A stretch of DNA of 64,000 bases from the NCBI RefSeq assembly GCF_028389875.1, contig NC_084674.1, forward strand, positions 7,411,501 through 7,475,500, in the 5' to 3' direction. The translations under genes and the position numbers were made by a program. Positions 45,501-57,299 of the stretch are shown in pieces. The notes beneath the pieces were generated by a model. It was not told the DNA's origin, did not search any database, and saw only the letters and a program-made list of their open reading frames with translations. Source of the stretch: Rhea pennata. Its lineage: Eukaryota > Chordata > Aves > Rheiformes > Rheidae. How positions within the stretch are numbered: position 1 is the stretch's first letter; every line of letters starts with the position of its first letter.

Positions 45501-46922
45501 GAGCCTGATGACCACAGAAGGCTTTAACCTTTCACAACAGGAGAGAAATCTCATCTAGCTATTGAAGCTGTTTTCACAAAGGAACAAATTAACAAAGAAA
45601 CATATTAGCAGCCTTTAAAATCTCATCTTCTGCATCAGCACCATACTTTCACAGTAAGGACAGAAAAGCTGTATTAGAAATTGTCTAAAGTTAGCCAAAT
45701 AAATTGATCTTACTGGATTTCAAGTAGGACTGGGATTGATCAGGCCCTAAAAAGGCAAATATTGGCCACCTTCTCCCCGCCTCCAAGAGAGGAGCCCAGA
45801 AGGAGATGCCCGCTTTGTTATTCCATCTTTAAAACAACACATAAAAAATCTTCAGCAACGAAGCAAATACGCTAATGTCAATTTGTACACACTGTTTTTA
45901 AGGCACAGATAAAAATCTTGTAGGCTAAAAGATGAGTTTAGCAGCTCTGGAAGAATGAAGGTATTGTTTAACAGGAAGCAGATGTATGTCAGATGGCAAA
46001 CTCATTAAAGTGTCCCATCGTTAAAGGAAACAGGATAACAACGAGCCATCTGAAAAAACGTGAACTGATCAGGAAATACACAAGCCGCAGCTAATCTCCT
46101 ATTTATTGGTAGGTAATGCCTTTAAGTCATGCACATGCATTGAGTTTAGGACCATGAAGGCTTAATCTTCTCATGAAAAAAACATAACATCAGAACCCTG
46201 GAGCATGGAATACAACATTTCTGGAAAAAGTCTTCTGAAGGAAAAGCCTAACATTTGGAGAAACTATTATACAAATATGTGGACACATACAGTTATGCAC
46301 TGCTATTCAGAGCAGCACTTCAATTCTGTAACTTTGAGACGTTTCATATACATTTTACATACACGCATTATTTTTAATTTGACAATAATTACAAAAATGC
46401 CTTATAAAGGTAACTACCAAGTGAGACCTCCAAGTACAAAAATATAAAAATCTAATCCAAGAAAATAAATTTACAGGAAGGCATTTGACTGACAGATTTT
46501 CAATACCACATAATTGAAAAGTTCCTCAAAAGAGATTTTTTGAGTACGATGCAAGGACCTGAGCACTAAGAATTAAATGGTATGTTTGTTTCATAAGGCA
46601 GAGTAGTGCTTCATCCAGCAAATATTCAGTCAAACAAAGCAGGCAACAGTGTAGCTATAACTGCACTGACATCTGCACAGAACTCCTGCCCTCAGAGTAA
46701 CAGCTATAAAAAAATAAGAGAATAGAAGTAAATCTGCTCCTCCCTTCATGGATGTATCTCGAGCTGCAGTAATTTTGTTACAAATGACTTGTTTTTACAT
46801 TATGATTACAAATATAACCCAATAGCTCTTACCATAAAAATTAAAAATCTCTCTCACAGGGAGTTTTCTGAATTTCTTAAAAAAAAAATTCCATGGGAAA
46901 ATCCATCTCTTCCTTGGCATAT

Positions 46923-46973
46923 GGGCCTGATCCAAAGTTTCGCACACATGACTTCAACAGCTTTTGGATCAGG
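46923..46973. repeat. Fossil palindromic repeat
   Basis: CCTGATCCAAA (46,926-46,936) and its exact reverse complement TTTGGATCAGG (46,963-46,973) flank a 26-base spacer containing TGACTTCAA. From memory, a palindromic repeat of the form GGCCTGATCCAAAG...TTGACTTCAATGG...CTTTGGATCAGGCC recurs in reptile and bird genomes. This looks like a degraded copy. I cannot name the family. Confidence 0.5.
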
Positions 46974-47230
46974 ATCCATGCTCAAGATGGAGAAAAGAGA
47001 AGAGAGCAGATACAACATGTGGATAAAATCATTTGCATACTACCGTGGCCTTCCCAGGATGTAGGGAGAGTCGAACTCATGGTGTGACTACACACTAAGG
47101 ATGTGCTTTTTTCCAACTTCCTAGGTAGAACCTGTTGTCAATTCCCTGCTTTTACAGAAGCGGATGTAATAGCCCTCCTGGTAGATATATTCATGCCCAA
47201 ACTACAGAACATACAAGTATAACCTAAAGT

Positions 47231-47262
47231 CCCAATGAAGTGAATGTGACTCACATTTTTGA
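47231..47262. repeat. Possible piece of the same fossil repeat class
   Basis: GTCCCAATGAAGTGAATGTG followed by ACTCAC resembles the TCCCATTGAAGTCAATGGGACTCAC core of old amniote palindromic repeats. Short and diverged. Confidence 0.3.
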
Positions 47263-48075
47263 ATATCTTAGCAAACAGGAACTTTGGTTTGCTGAATTGA
47301 TAACTCTCATGATTATGAAAGGATTTTCCTGCATATTTGCCTTTTGTGGAAGAGCAGAACTAGACAGGTAAAAGTTGCTTAAAAAAAATTATTTTGATAA
47401 AATTTTTCCACCAAGTCTAAGGCAAAACCAACACCACAGCACCAACTACTGTAACACAACAATACAACTGGGCAACAGTAACCCAGGTTGAAATTTTTGT
47501 TTTTAGAGTGCAAGAACCATACAGTAGTGTTTATATATCTCACATCATTATCTCCATCATGTGGCAAAGAGAAAAAATGCAGATGAACATCAAATTTAGG
47601 AAGTGCTACTCATGTAAAGCCATCTAATGCATCCTACACACATGCATGCACATGTTTATGCACACACACATACAAAATTTTTCAAATACCTATCAAAATG
47701 GGGCATTAGTAAGCTTCCTTGTGTGCCTAGATGTTTCCAACTATTTACCAGGAGCCGTATCTGCATTGCATGCCACAGGTAAAAGAAGAGATAGGTTTGT
47801 CCTGGAAAGTGCTTACAGTCTCATGGGCAGTACCCCAATGGGGGCCCACAAAATGAACCGAAGAGGAAACGTAGAGGATACTTGAGCAGGCCCAAGTTAG
47901 TGGTCAGTTATACAGCAGCCTAAATGGCAAGTCAATACAGATAGGGTTAAAGGACCGATCTCCGTAAGCTCCTTGAAAGACTTCACCATATGTATTCTCT
48001 CTGTTCAGTGTTGGCTGAATAGGAATTGATTCTGTAAAGCACTAAAACACATGTCTAATATCCCACCTCTTTATA

Positions 48076-48088
48076 GCAAAGCACTTAA
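48076..48088. repeat. GCAAAGCACTTAA motif, copy 1
   Basis: Shares 13 bases exactly with 49,520-49,532 and overlaps by core (AAGCACTTAA) with 62,499-62,508. Probably a fragment of an old dispersed repeat. Confidence 0.35.
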
Positions 48089-48138
48089 ATGTATCCTTAA
48101 ATCCTGCACACGAGTTGGACTATTCTGTATGCCTGAAA

Positions 48139-48290
48139 TCAAGACTGGATTATTTTCTTCCTTTTTTAATAAACCTTTAGCCCAACCACATGATAGGGCC
48201 TTGCAGAAATTACTGGGCAAACTTACTTGCCTATGTCACACAGTGGGACCTACTACCTTACGATAATTGTCTCTTCTAGCCTTAATGTAT
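48139..48290 (+). mobile_element. Degenerate CR1/L3-like LINE 3' fragment
   Basis: TCAAGACTGGATTATTTTC, CAGAAATTACTGGGC, TGCCTATGTCACACAG and TCTCTTCTAGCCTTAATGTA follow in order the 3' end of an old CR1 subfamily (TCAAGACTGGAT...GAATTACTGGG...CTTCTGGCCTTAA). Identified from memory. Confidence 0.6.
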
Positions 48291-48494
48291 TAAGGCATGA
48301 GCTCTCCTGAACCATGGCTACAGTTTCACAAACTTTAATCAGATTTTACATTACAAAAGACCTAATCTAAAACCAGTTAAAGCAAATTGCAAAACCCCAA
48401 CAAGCACTTGATCAAGACCCAAACAAACAATTAAACAATGCACGTACAGATACAGGAAGGATGGCTCCCTTATTATTTTTTTTAGCCTTTTTTC

Positions 48495-48518
48495 TTTTTT
48501 TTTTTTTTTTTTTTTTTT
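48495..48518. repeat. T24 homopolymer
   Basis: Twenty-four consecutive T with a T-rich lead-in from 48,476. Confidence 0.95.
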
Positions 48519-49512
48519 GGTGATTTAACCAATTCTGCAGACTCTGTAACTATTTAAACAGGAAGCCCCCTGGACCGAGCAGACCTCCCTGCCTATGCAG
48601 CTGGAGAGCTACTTGCTGCTCCTAATGGAGCATTTTTTCCACCCCCATCCCCAGGTAACAGCTGGACAATGTCAGGTCAGACCCTGCACGGCCACCAGGG
48701 ACTCGCTGCCCTCCCAGGTGTGGAGTTGCAGCCTAGGCCACAGCAGTGCAGCCCCTGGGAAAGCCGTCATGCAAACTGCACCCCCCCAAACACACTTCCT
48801 GCCTGTCAGCAAGCTGGGAAAATCTTTAAAAGAGCCTAGCTGCATCTGCAAATCCAACATGCCGAGAGCAAGGGGAGTTTGCTTTCAAGAACCTCTTGCA
48901 GGCATCCTCAAAGGAGTCTAGCCCCACTGCACAACTCTGCACAACCATTAAAAAGACCGGTGGAAACAAGGTATTACGCTCATCCAAGTCTATCTGTGTG
49001 TTTTTTTTTTTTTCTTTAAGCAATTTATGGAGAAGATCCTTTCACCATAGGCCTTTGAATTCATTTGTGTATTTTTATACAGCCACCTTATTTCTATTTG
49101 CCTTGAGGATCTATCACAAAAACAAGGTTAAATCATGAGACCAAAGCAAAATGATCCCTCATGCTCAGTTATCCAGGCTTAGAGACAAAGAAACTGTGCC
49201 AGACTGCAAGAGTAAGGGAACAACATCCACAGGAACACGGGTACTTGGTGAACAAGTGAGAGAGAACTGAGCAACAGGAATATCTGTATGCCCTCAGACA
49301 TGTGTTAAACTTTATTTTTCTTCACTTGGTCACCCTGTAGGGCTGTTCATACATCCCAGCTACAGAGTCAGGCTATCTCCAGGGCCTGATGGGAACTGAA
49401 CTGCAAAGCATGACGGCAGCTAACTCTTGTTCTATGAAATCCTGATTAGAGCTACGATCAGCAAAGTAGACACTATTAAGCTTCCACTTTACAAGTATAA
49501 ATCATCCCCTCC

Positions 49513-49575
49513 ATGCTTGGCAAAGCACTTAAGCACATGCTTAACTTTAACTATTGCTGAATAGGAACAAGATTA
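49513..49575. repeat. Old dispersed repeat fragment (CTTAAGCACATGCTTAA type)
   Basis: GCAAAGCACTTAAGCACATG then CTTAACTTTAA and TTGCTGAATAGG follows the arm of a palindromic repeat I recognise from sauropsid genomes (AAAGCACTTAAGCAC.TGCTTAACTTTAA). Its family name is not known to me. Only one arm is clear here. Confidence 0.5.
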
Positions 49576-50897
49576 TGCTTTAGAAACATTAAAGACTAGA
49601 CCCAAACAAGTTTTTAGACTCCTTACTCTTCTTTACGCTCCGAACTTCCCATTAATCTAAAAGCTCTTGCAGAGCTGGAGCTGCGCCAAAGTGTTTTGTT
49701 GAACTGACGCCTAAACAAAGTTTTCTGCTAATTTGGGGCTGCAACCAATGTGCTGAATGAAGAGAAAAGCCAAAGAAAATAGTCTACACTTTTCTGTGGG
49801 TTACTTCAGATATACAATAAAGAACTCAAAGTGACCTCAAACACCCAACATGGGATAAAGCAATGGTTACACAACTGCAGCTCCACCAAGAGGTTTTAGC
49901 ATACTATTAGCAGTAGAAAAGCCCAAGCAGCCAGTGCGACTGCCAGGGCTCCAAGACGGACTCGGATCCCACCAGCTCCAGCAAGCTCCTCTCTCATGCA
50001 ACAGGTCTGGGTGCAGCATCTGTTGCACTCATGGCCCTTTTAAGAAACCAACTTCTGTGGAAAACATCGATACCAAAAAGAGAAGGCCAAATTGCACGCC
50101 TACTGCAGCTTGGCCTCAGGGGGGAAAGGGATGGGAAATGCTGCTCTCGCAGCTTTAATTCATTTAGAGGCCATTTCACATCCAGAAGGTTCCACTGAGA
50201 TGATTTCTTTTCCTAATCGGTGTTGCAGCCATGTCAAATGCCCATCATAGCCAAGCGGCTGGTTCGCCGGTTCCCTGCTGTCGTAGGCAGCTCTGTAAAA
50301 TTCACTGTGCAATGCTTTAGGTCTTGTTGCCCAGTATGGATTTTGTCTGCTATATAAAACAGTATATGATATTTACATATATTTGAACTGCAGTCTTCCC
50401 AGTTATATTCTAGCTGGGAAACAGAAGAGCAACAATGCTACAGTTTTCACGCTAACAGACATTACTTGAGAGGAAAGATCAAAATCAAACACAAAAATAG
50501 AGCTGGGGAAAACAGACATACTCCAAAACAAGGAATCTCCAGAAATTTTACCTTTTCAGTGCACAGCATTTGAGTATCTGTATTGAGTATCTGCTTGAAG
50601 AACCTACTCTCTAGGTAGAGCTCAAGAGCGGACTTCTGTTTCTGCAGTACCTGGATGCCTTATCCTAAGTGCCAGCCACAGACCCAGTAATAGGTACACG
50701 ATTATCCTTTCATCCTGAGATGCACTGAGATTTATCCCAAATTATCCCAAAGAAATTGTGAGGCAAGATCTGAAGAAAAGGAACACTGATTCTGATTAAA
50801 GATATGGTATTCCTGAAGCTGAACTTCACATACCTGGACTCAAAGAACTGGGCAACAGACAGCGCAGTAAAGAAAAACTAACATGCAGGTAGAGGAC

Positions 50898-50924
50898 AAA
50901 AAAAAAAAAAAAAAAAAAAAAAAA
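50898..50924. repeat. A27 homopolymer
   Basis: Twenty-seven consecutive A followed by GAAGAAGGAGGG. No retrocopy was identified upstream. Confidence 0.95.
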
Positions 50925-52860
50925 GAAGAAGGAGGGAAAGGAAAGCAGTGTTATTGCCTAATAAAACAAACGGACAGACCTGAAAACAAATGCTTTTTAC
51001 AGTATAATGTTGGTAACCTGTTGGGCTGAAAAGGCACAGAGTGGTGTTAGCATCATAAAATGTATCTAGGCGACTTCAACAGAATTTTTTCCAAGGAGAT
51101 TAGCACACTGTGCACTTCACTTCCCAAAAATGCTTCAACCTCGATGCATTTTAATTACATTTTTCATTAATATTCCTTGGGAATTTCTGATTTGTGCCAG
51201 GACATTCTCTTCACTTATGACACTCACAATTTTTATCTCAGAATAAGTACTAATAAATCACTTCAGACAATAAAACCAAAAGCTGCCTAAGTAATATGCA
51301 AGTAAAAATCAACTTGGGCCTTCAATCAAAAGCCATACTATTGTTAACACTTTTCTTTAAACAGTGCTACCAAATGCTGGTAGTGGTCTTTGGGATCATG
51401 GAAAGAACTAACAAGCCTGCAGAAGAGTGTGATTCCATAGTCACACGTGCAATTCTGAAAGGTCAGCTGACATGAAGCCAGTAAATGATGGGACTTAGTT
51501 TGGAAGTCCTGCAGCGGAAAGGAGGCTCCCAAATCTGTGCCGAAATGCTAATACACATGGTGAAAACAGCCTGTTGTGCTGAATTTCCAGGACACTAAGA
51601 GAATTCAAGACAAAATTAGCTCTACTATATCTTTGCATTTCTTCCTTCAGCTGCAACTGGTGGGATAGAGAAGTTACCACCTTCATCCTCCTCCCAAGTA
51701 AGGCAGGTTAACAGACAGCCAAAAGCAACCGGGGGCTGTAGCCTCTTCTGCTGGCCGTGCAGCCTGAAGACAGTATATGACCATGGCCTAAGAAAAAGTC
51801 AGTACTGGCTGACTCAGTTCTGAGGTTGGCAGGCCTAAAACAAGGACAAGCCGCTTCCACCACCACCACTGCCACCACAGCGCGTGCAGCAGCAGCCCTC
51901 CCAGGGGAAGACTAGGCATGATGCACCGTGGTCAAAGCTAGCCGGCGAGCACCCACTCAGAAAGCAGAACTGAACGCTGGGAAGATCCTGTTTGCATTTC
52001 TAGGCACTGACCAACAGGCTTTACAAGACTGCGCTGATTAAAAATAAATAAATAAACGGGTAAAGAACTTGCTCCTTTGCTTTGCAACACTTAGCAGCTT
52101 AGCAAGATAAACAACAAAAGCCTTTACTGTGGCAGAATAGTTAAATACAATCACAATAAAATTCCACCTGTCAGCTCCAAAAGCACCCCACATGTAGAAT
52201 TTACACAAGCTGAACTGGAGCTGGTTCAGGGCATGTCATAACAGTTAGTCATTTCTGCACTGTGCACTGTTAAAATTGGCCTCAAGATGAATTGAGTGCC
52301 TGCAAAGGGCAACCATATTTCAAGCAAACCGGGACATGCTTAGGGTAGTTGGACTGCCCCTTCAGCTGCATTCCAGAGCATTTAATTTTTGCCACTTCAT
52401 TTCGTGAAAAATATTTCCAGTGCACTTCCAAAGAATTCTGCAATCCAGTAAAAACAGTCTGTGGTAAAATTTCAGAGCAGGAGGGAGAATAAAGGTTTTA
52501 GTTTATACTGAAAGGATTTTGCATAGCATTCTCCAAATCTATGCTCCTAAGTGAAAAGACTCACAAACACACCTTGCTCATATAAGTTGTCTGCAATCAG
52601 TCAGTACCCATAAACTAAAATATGGTATTTCTAATTTAAATAGCATCAAATGAGGTTTTTTGAATGGTTGCCTATTTTGTTTGTGTTAGTGATGCCTACC
52701 AGCAAAAACAATTTCTGACCGTAGGACACAACGCTGCTAAAATTTAAATAAAAAAAGGCATTCCGATTTCACCTGCACACAGGTTTTTCTCAAGAAGTAT
52801 GGGGATTTAATTCAAGAAGTCTTCTCATCGCATACAAAAGTCTTCTGAATCAAGCCAGTG

Positions 52861-52961
52861 GGACGCAACCCTGTCTAACATGGTCTAGGTGACCCTGCTG
52901 AGCAGGGAGGTTGGACTAGATGATCTCCAGAGGTCCCTTCCAACCTTACTGATTCTATGAT
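52861..52961 (+). mobile_element. CR1 LINE 3' end
   Basis: A 5'-truncated copy of about 100 bases with the typical CR1 ending: GTCTAGGTGACCCTGCTG, GGTTGGACTAGATGATCTCC, AGAGGTCCCTTCCAACC and a terminal GATTCTATGAT. CR1 elements of this kind are the dominant LINEs of birds, so this is the main repeat-based clue to the organism. It is better preserved than the other CR1-like fragments. Confidence 0.92.
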
Positions 52962-53533
52962 CCCATTTCCAAGTCATCTTAACTCCAGGCAAACAAGTAC
53001 AGGGAAATAATCAGGCACAACCTTTCCCAGAAACCTGTACATACAGAAATCAGCTTGACACAAATGAATAGAAATCTTCTTAAGGCTAAGAAACCAGCCC
53101 ACCAATAATGCAAGGTTAATATGAAATATGGGTTTTTTTTGCCATGTGACACAGTTTTGCTGTATCTGCACACCACACATACATTTTGAAGCCAGAAAAT
53201 TACAATCAGTAACAAAGATATTTTTCAGATGTAGCAACCAGGACGAGTTGTTTGTAGCAACTTCACAGTGAAGGCTGCAATGAAGTCCATGTCCCCTTTA
53301 CTTACACAGCTGAATTAAGCCTCCAAATGCTCTGCTACATGGGTTAGAGACTTCTGCAACATAGTTTTAGTAGGGTATTTGCTCTATTTGAAGGCAATTT
53401 TTTTTTGTAAATTATTTGCTTTTAAAATGTTGCTATTCTCACATTTCTCTGGATTTTACCAAATAAATCATTGCTCCCTCATAACCTTCAGAAATAGATA
53501 TAGATCTCAGGCATTTTCAAACTTTTATTCAAA

Positions 53534-53558
53534 AGAGAGAGAGAGAGAGAGAGAGAGA
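53534..53558. repeat. (AG)n microsatellite
   Basis: About twelve uninterrupted AG units. Confidence 0.95.
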
Positions 53559-56500
53559 AAATCACGCATCTTCAATTTCCTGTTATTCCAAGTAATAGCT
53601 ATATGAGCCATATGCAGTCCAGCTAACTGAACTACATAAAACTTCCTTCTCTATTTGCTGATGCTTCCAACACCCACTTCATAAAATCCACCATTTGAAG
53701 AGACAATAAGAAACATGAATGGCAGGCTGGGCCGCACAGGATATGCAGTGTCCTCTGAAGCCAGGGCTCTTCAGGGGATAACACATTAAGCAGGGAATGA
53801 TGGGGCAGCAAGAAGCACTGATCAGCACATTAAAGCAAGGTAATGTGGAAAAGGCAGCAATAATTTGTTGTAGGTCACTTTTGTACCAGACACTTCATAC
53901 ACAAACTGAAGATTTGCTCCACAACCTGCAAATATGAGAAGCAAAGCAAATATAATCGCTAGTTCACTTAAGAAGAAATGCAGTACAGACACTGCAAGTT
54001 TAAGTGCCACTTTGGTGACCGTTTATCCTTGCTAAATAAATCACTTCTACACCTGACACAACTCATTTCTTCCTTTCATGATAATTATAGTTTTAGAAGC
54101 CTCATTTAAGGGGTGCAAATTAATTCCCAAATTCCACCTACTGTCAAAGAGTGTTTTTTATTAGGTGATTGATTACCTTCAGGAGCACTTCAGGTGACAC
54201 CTTGGAGGCAAATGAGGATTGCTGTGACAGCTCCTTTAAGATAGGGCTCAGCTCCTGAAGGCCGATGAGCCCAGAGATAAAATAACTGCATACAGGTGTT
54301 ACCATCTACAATATCTTGGGACGTTTTTGGCTCAGCACAGTGCATCTCTCCTCTAGAACATTTGCCTTGATATTATAGCCTTTGCTTTGTGAGAAGTTCA
54401 TATGCTGCCTGCGGTTGGCCCCCACATCCACAGCTGGGTAGAAGATAAGTGAAGCTGTAGGGGGCTACTTTTCCCTCGGCCTCAGTGAGCTCCTACCATC
54501 AGCAAGCCTTGGAGTCAGCAAACCTGCATGCACACAGGCAATGAGCTAAGAACATAAGGTTTTTATGAACATACAACTCTTAATTTCTTCCTTATTAAGT
54601 AGCGAGTTCAGGGTATCAGTACTAACCTGCAATTAAGTACCTAAACAACAGGGTCTCAGGGAAGGGTCACTTCCAGGAGATCCAAGCTCTTCACATGAGC
54701 AATTTAACTCATGCTTTCAATCAAGTTTGATGCCCAAAGACTACAGTGAGAACAAATGACCATGGTGCAGAATGGCTCATGTACACAGCTATACACCAAG
54801 TTCAGGTACCTCCACACAATGCAATCACCTTGACACGTCATTTAGATACTGAAAAAATCCCCACAGAGAAAAATCTCTTCCAGGTACACAGGCACAGAGA
54901 CTCTGAGTTTAACAAATTTAATGGACTTCACCCTCCTCATTTACTGCAGACTCTTATTCTATGCTGCAGTACTGTTGTGAAACAGATGGAGCAGCAGTGG
55001 CTGTATTTCCTAGCATCTCTCATTCACCTTCTCTTACAACTCTGCCTGTATTTCCCTGGGATTACAGTGTTAGGGGGAAAACAGGATATGAAGGACTTTC
55101 ATTCTCCTGACCAAGATCAAGACCTGTTTCCAACACATTTGTCTAATCCATTTTAATAGCTTCTTGTAATGGATGGACTGCACGGATGATCCACTTGGGT
55201 GCTGCATTGCTGGATTGTTCCTCAGAACAATTTTAGTCATGACTACTTCACCTTCTCATCACAAGCACAGGAACAGATTTTTCCTTTCCCCTTTGCAGAA
55301 AATTTTCAAGTACACTGTATCTTTATTCATCATGTTTCCTCCCTGTGTCTTTTCTAATGCTTTTCTAGCCTTTCACATACAAGAATATCAGTCCCAAAGC
55401 AGAGAACAGCAGTTCTGTGTATTTCATCAACAAGCTTAAACCAGATTGTTAACAAATGCTGGTTAAGTATAAACCAACATTAAGCCTTCAAGTTTGGGAG
55501 TAAGGAGAAATACACACAGTCAGAACAACAACCTAAGAGAGATTCTTTCATCTGACAGCAAGAAATTTCTTGTCCCAATCTTGGACTAGTGGCTTGTGAC
55601 AATTTCACTTCAGCATCCATGAAAGGAGAAACATCAGAGTGGAATATTTCTGAGGTGAGAGAAAAGGATAGAAAAACAGATTTTTAAAATCTGAGGACAT
55701 ACTAATTTCTCACAAATAATAATGAAAGACACAAGGTATTTTCAGAAGCATTTTGCATAGCTGAGGGTACGTGGTTGATAGAAGGACTATTCAGGACTCT
55801 GCAAAGCCCATCCAAAGCCAGAGTATATCTACCGGATTCATAGTTTTTAAGATGTGGATGCTTCATTTGACTTTCTACTTAAAAAGTTCGAAGACAAGAT
55901 CAAAAAACTACTTCCTAGTCTTTCATAAAAACAAAGAGAAAATCCCCACCAAAACATCACCAACCAAAAAAACAAAACAAAAAAACCTACAAAATCAACA
56001 ACAACACACAAACCTCCCAGAAAAACAATCAGATCACAGTGAAGATCAAAACGGAGCTTGCTCCACTGCTTCAAATCTGCCCTTGATTAAATATGCAGAT
56101 TTCTAGCATTCAGCAGTTGTTAGATAGAAGTCTCATGAAGAAGTCTCCGAAACATCACATTAACCCATGAGTAACTAACCAATGCTGATAGACACTGTGC
56201 TACAAACCTACTTCGATTTTAACCCATAACGTATGCAGGAAACTTCTAGTCGACCATTCTGTTTCCTGTCATTTGCTCACATACACTTGTTATTAAAACC
56301 ACATGCGGGCACTGAATCATTTCATGGTTCGTTTAGAGACAAACATGCAGAAAATTGTGGGAAACAAGTATAACCCGAAGAGTCTGTGAAAGGCCACATA
56401 GTCTCAGACATGCCACGGTGCAGAAGCTTGAGCTACAGGACTACCTTATTCTGGGGCTCAAAAGTGAACCAGAGAGGAGTCACCACATATGTATGCTAAA

Positions 56501-56599
56501 TCTCAGAGAAGACCGTTAGCAACATCAGCCACTGTAGCAAAATGCAACCTATGCGTTCAAATGTTAGTTCAAAAACCCTTAAGTGAAGCAGTAGGATAG

Positions 56600-56720
56600 G
56601 CTTTAATTTATAAAACTGGTCTGGGAATCAGAAGAATTCTCCAGCTGTATAGAAAGCCAGTAGCGTAACCTCAGGCAAAATCTTTATGGATCGGCTGAGA
56701 AAAATGGTGGGTCTTTGTCT
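56600..56720 (+). repeat. MIR-like SINE fragment
   Basis: CTGGTCTGGGAATCAGAAGA, CTCCAGCTGTATAGAAAGCC and GTAACCTCAGGCAAAATC follow the 5' part and core of MIR in order. Strongly diverged. Confidence 0.55.
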
Positions 56721-57253
56721 TGTCTGTCTGGACTGGAAGATCTTCAGCTCACAGATAAACTTTTGTTGCAACTACAGCCAGTAGAACAACAAGGCCTTGA
56801 TTTTGATTGGGTTTGTATGGATTACTCACTTTATAGTAGTGGCTGAAGGACCCAAACATAGCATGTCTGCTCAGACGCGCAGTGGTCACACACATGAAGT
56901 CTACCTGAGAACAAAGCCTCTCTTTCCACTACAGGTTACTTTTGCATTCAGAAGCAAAACTCCAAGGAGGAGATGTTTCTGGACAAGTATTTCTGTAAGA
57001 ATACATCTCAGTTACGGATCTTCTCCTCCAGCAACTTAAAATATATATGTCAGCAGATCTCCCCTTTTGTTTGGAATCCTAAAGCAGCACGTACATGATC
57101 CAGCTTTCTTGCTGAGCACTCCATCACGATTGTGAGGGGTCAAATCCCAATACTGCAACACAATCCTTGTACTTACAATATCTGAACTTTTCTCTTAGAG
57201 GAGTGTATGCACACATGTATAAGAGACTTTCTATAGAAACCAAATACTTCAAA

Positions 57254-57299
57254 TTAAATTACTAAATGATGAGGTCTTCCTCATCATTTAACAATTTAA
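57254..57299. repeat. Near-perfect palindromic hairpin
   Basis: TAAATGATGAGG (57,263-57,274) and CCTCATCATTTA (57,279-57,290) form a perfect 12-bp stem around a TCTT loop. After a 2-by-2 internal loop the stem continues for 7 bp (57,254-57,260 with 57,293-57,299). It lies in intron DNA with no recognised parent element. Confidence 0.85.

Noticed and set aside
49170..49240. Further MIR-like fragment
   Set aside because: A few words such as GAGACAAAGAAACTG fit, but the order of blocks is not convincing.
50840..50900. Minus-strand frame reading SVAQFFESRYVK, faintly like the AAAFFITYEYVKW part of SLC25A26
   Set aside because: The resemblance is only a few residues, lacks splice sites in the right phase, and the flanking residues do not continue the match.
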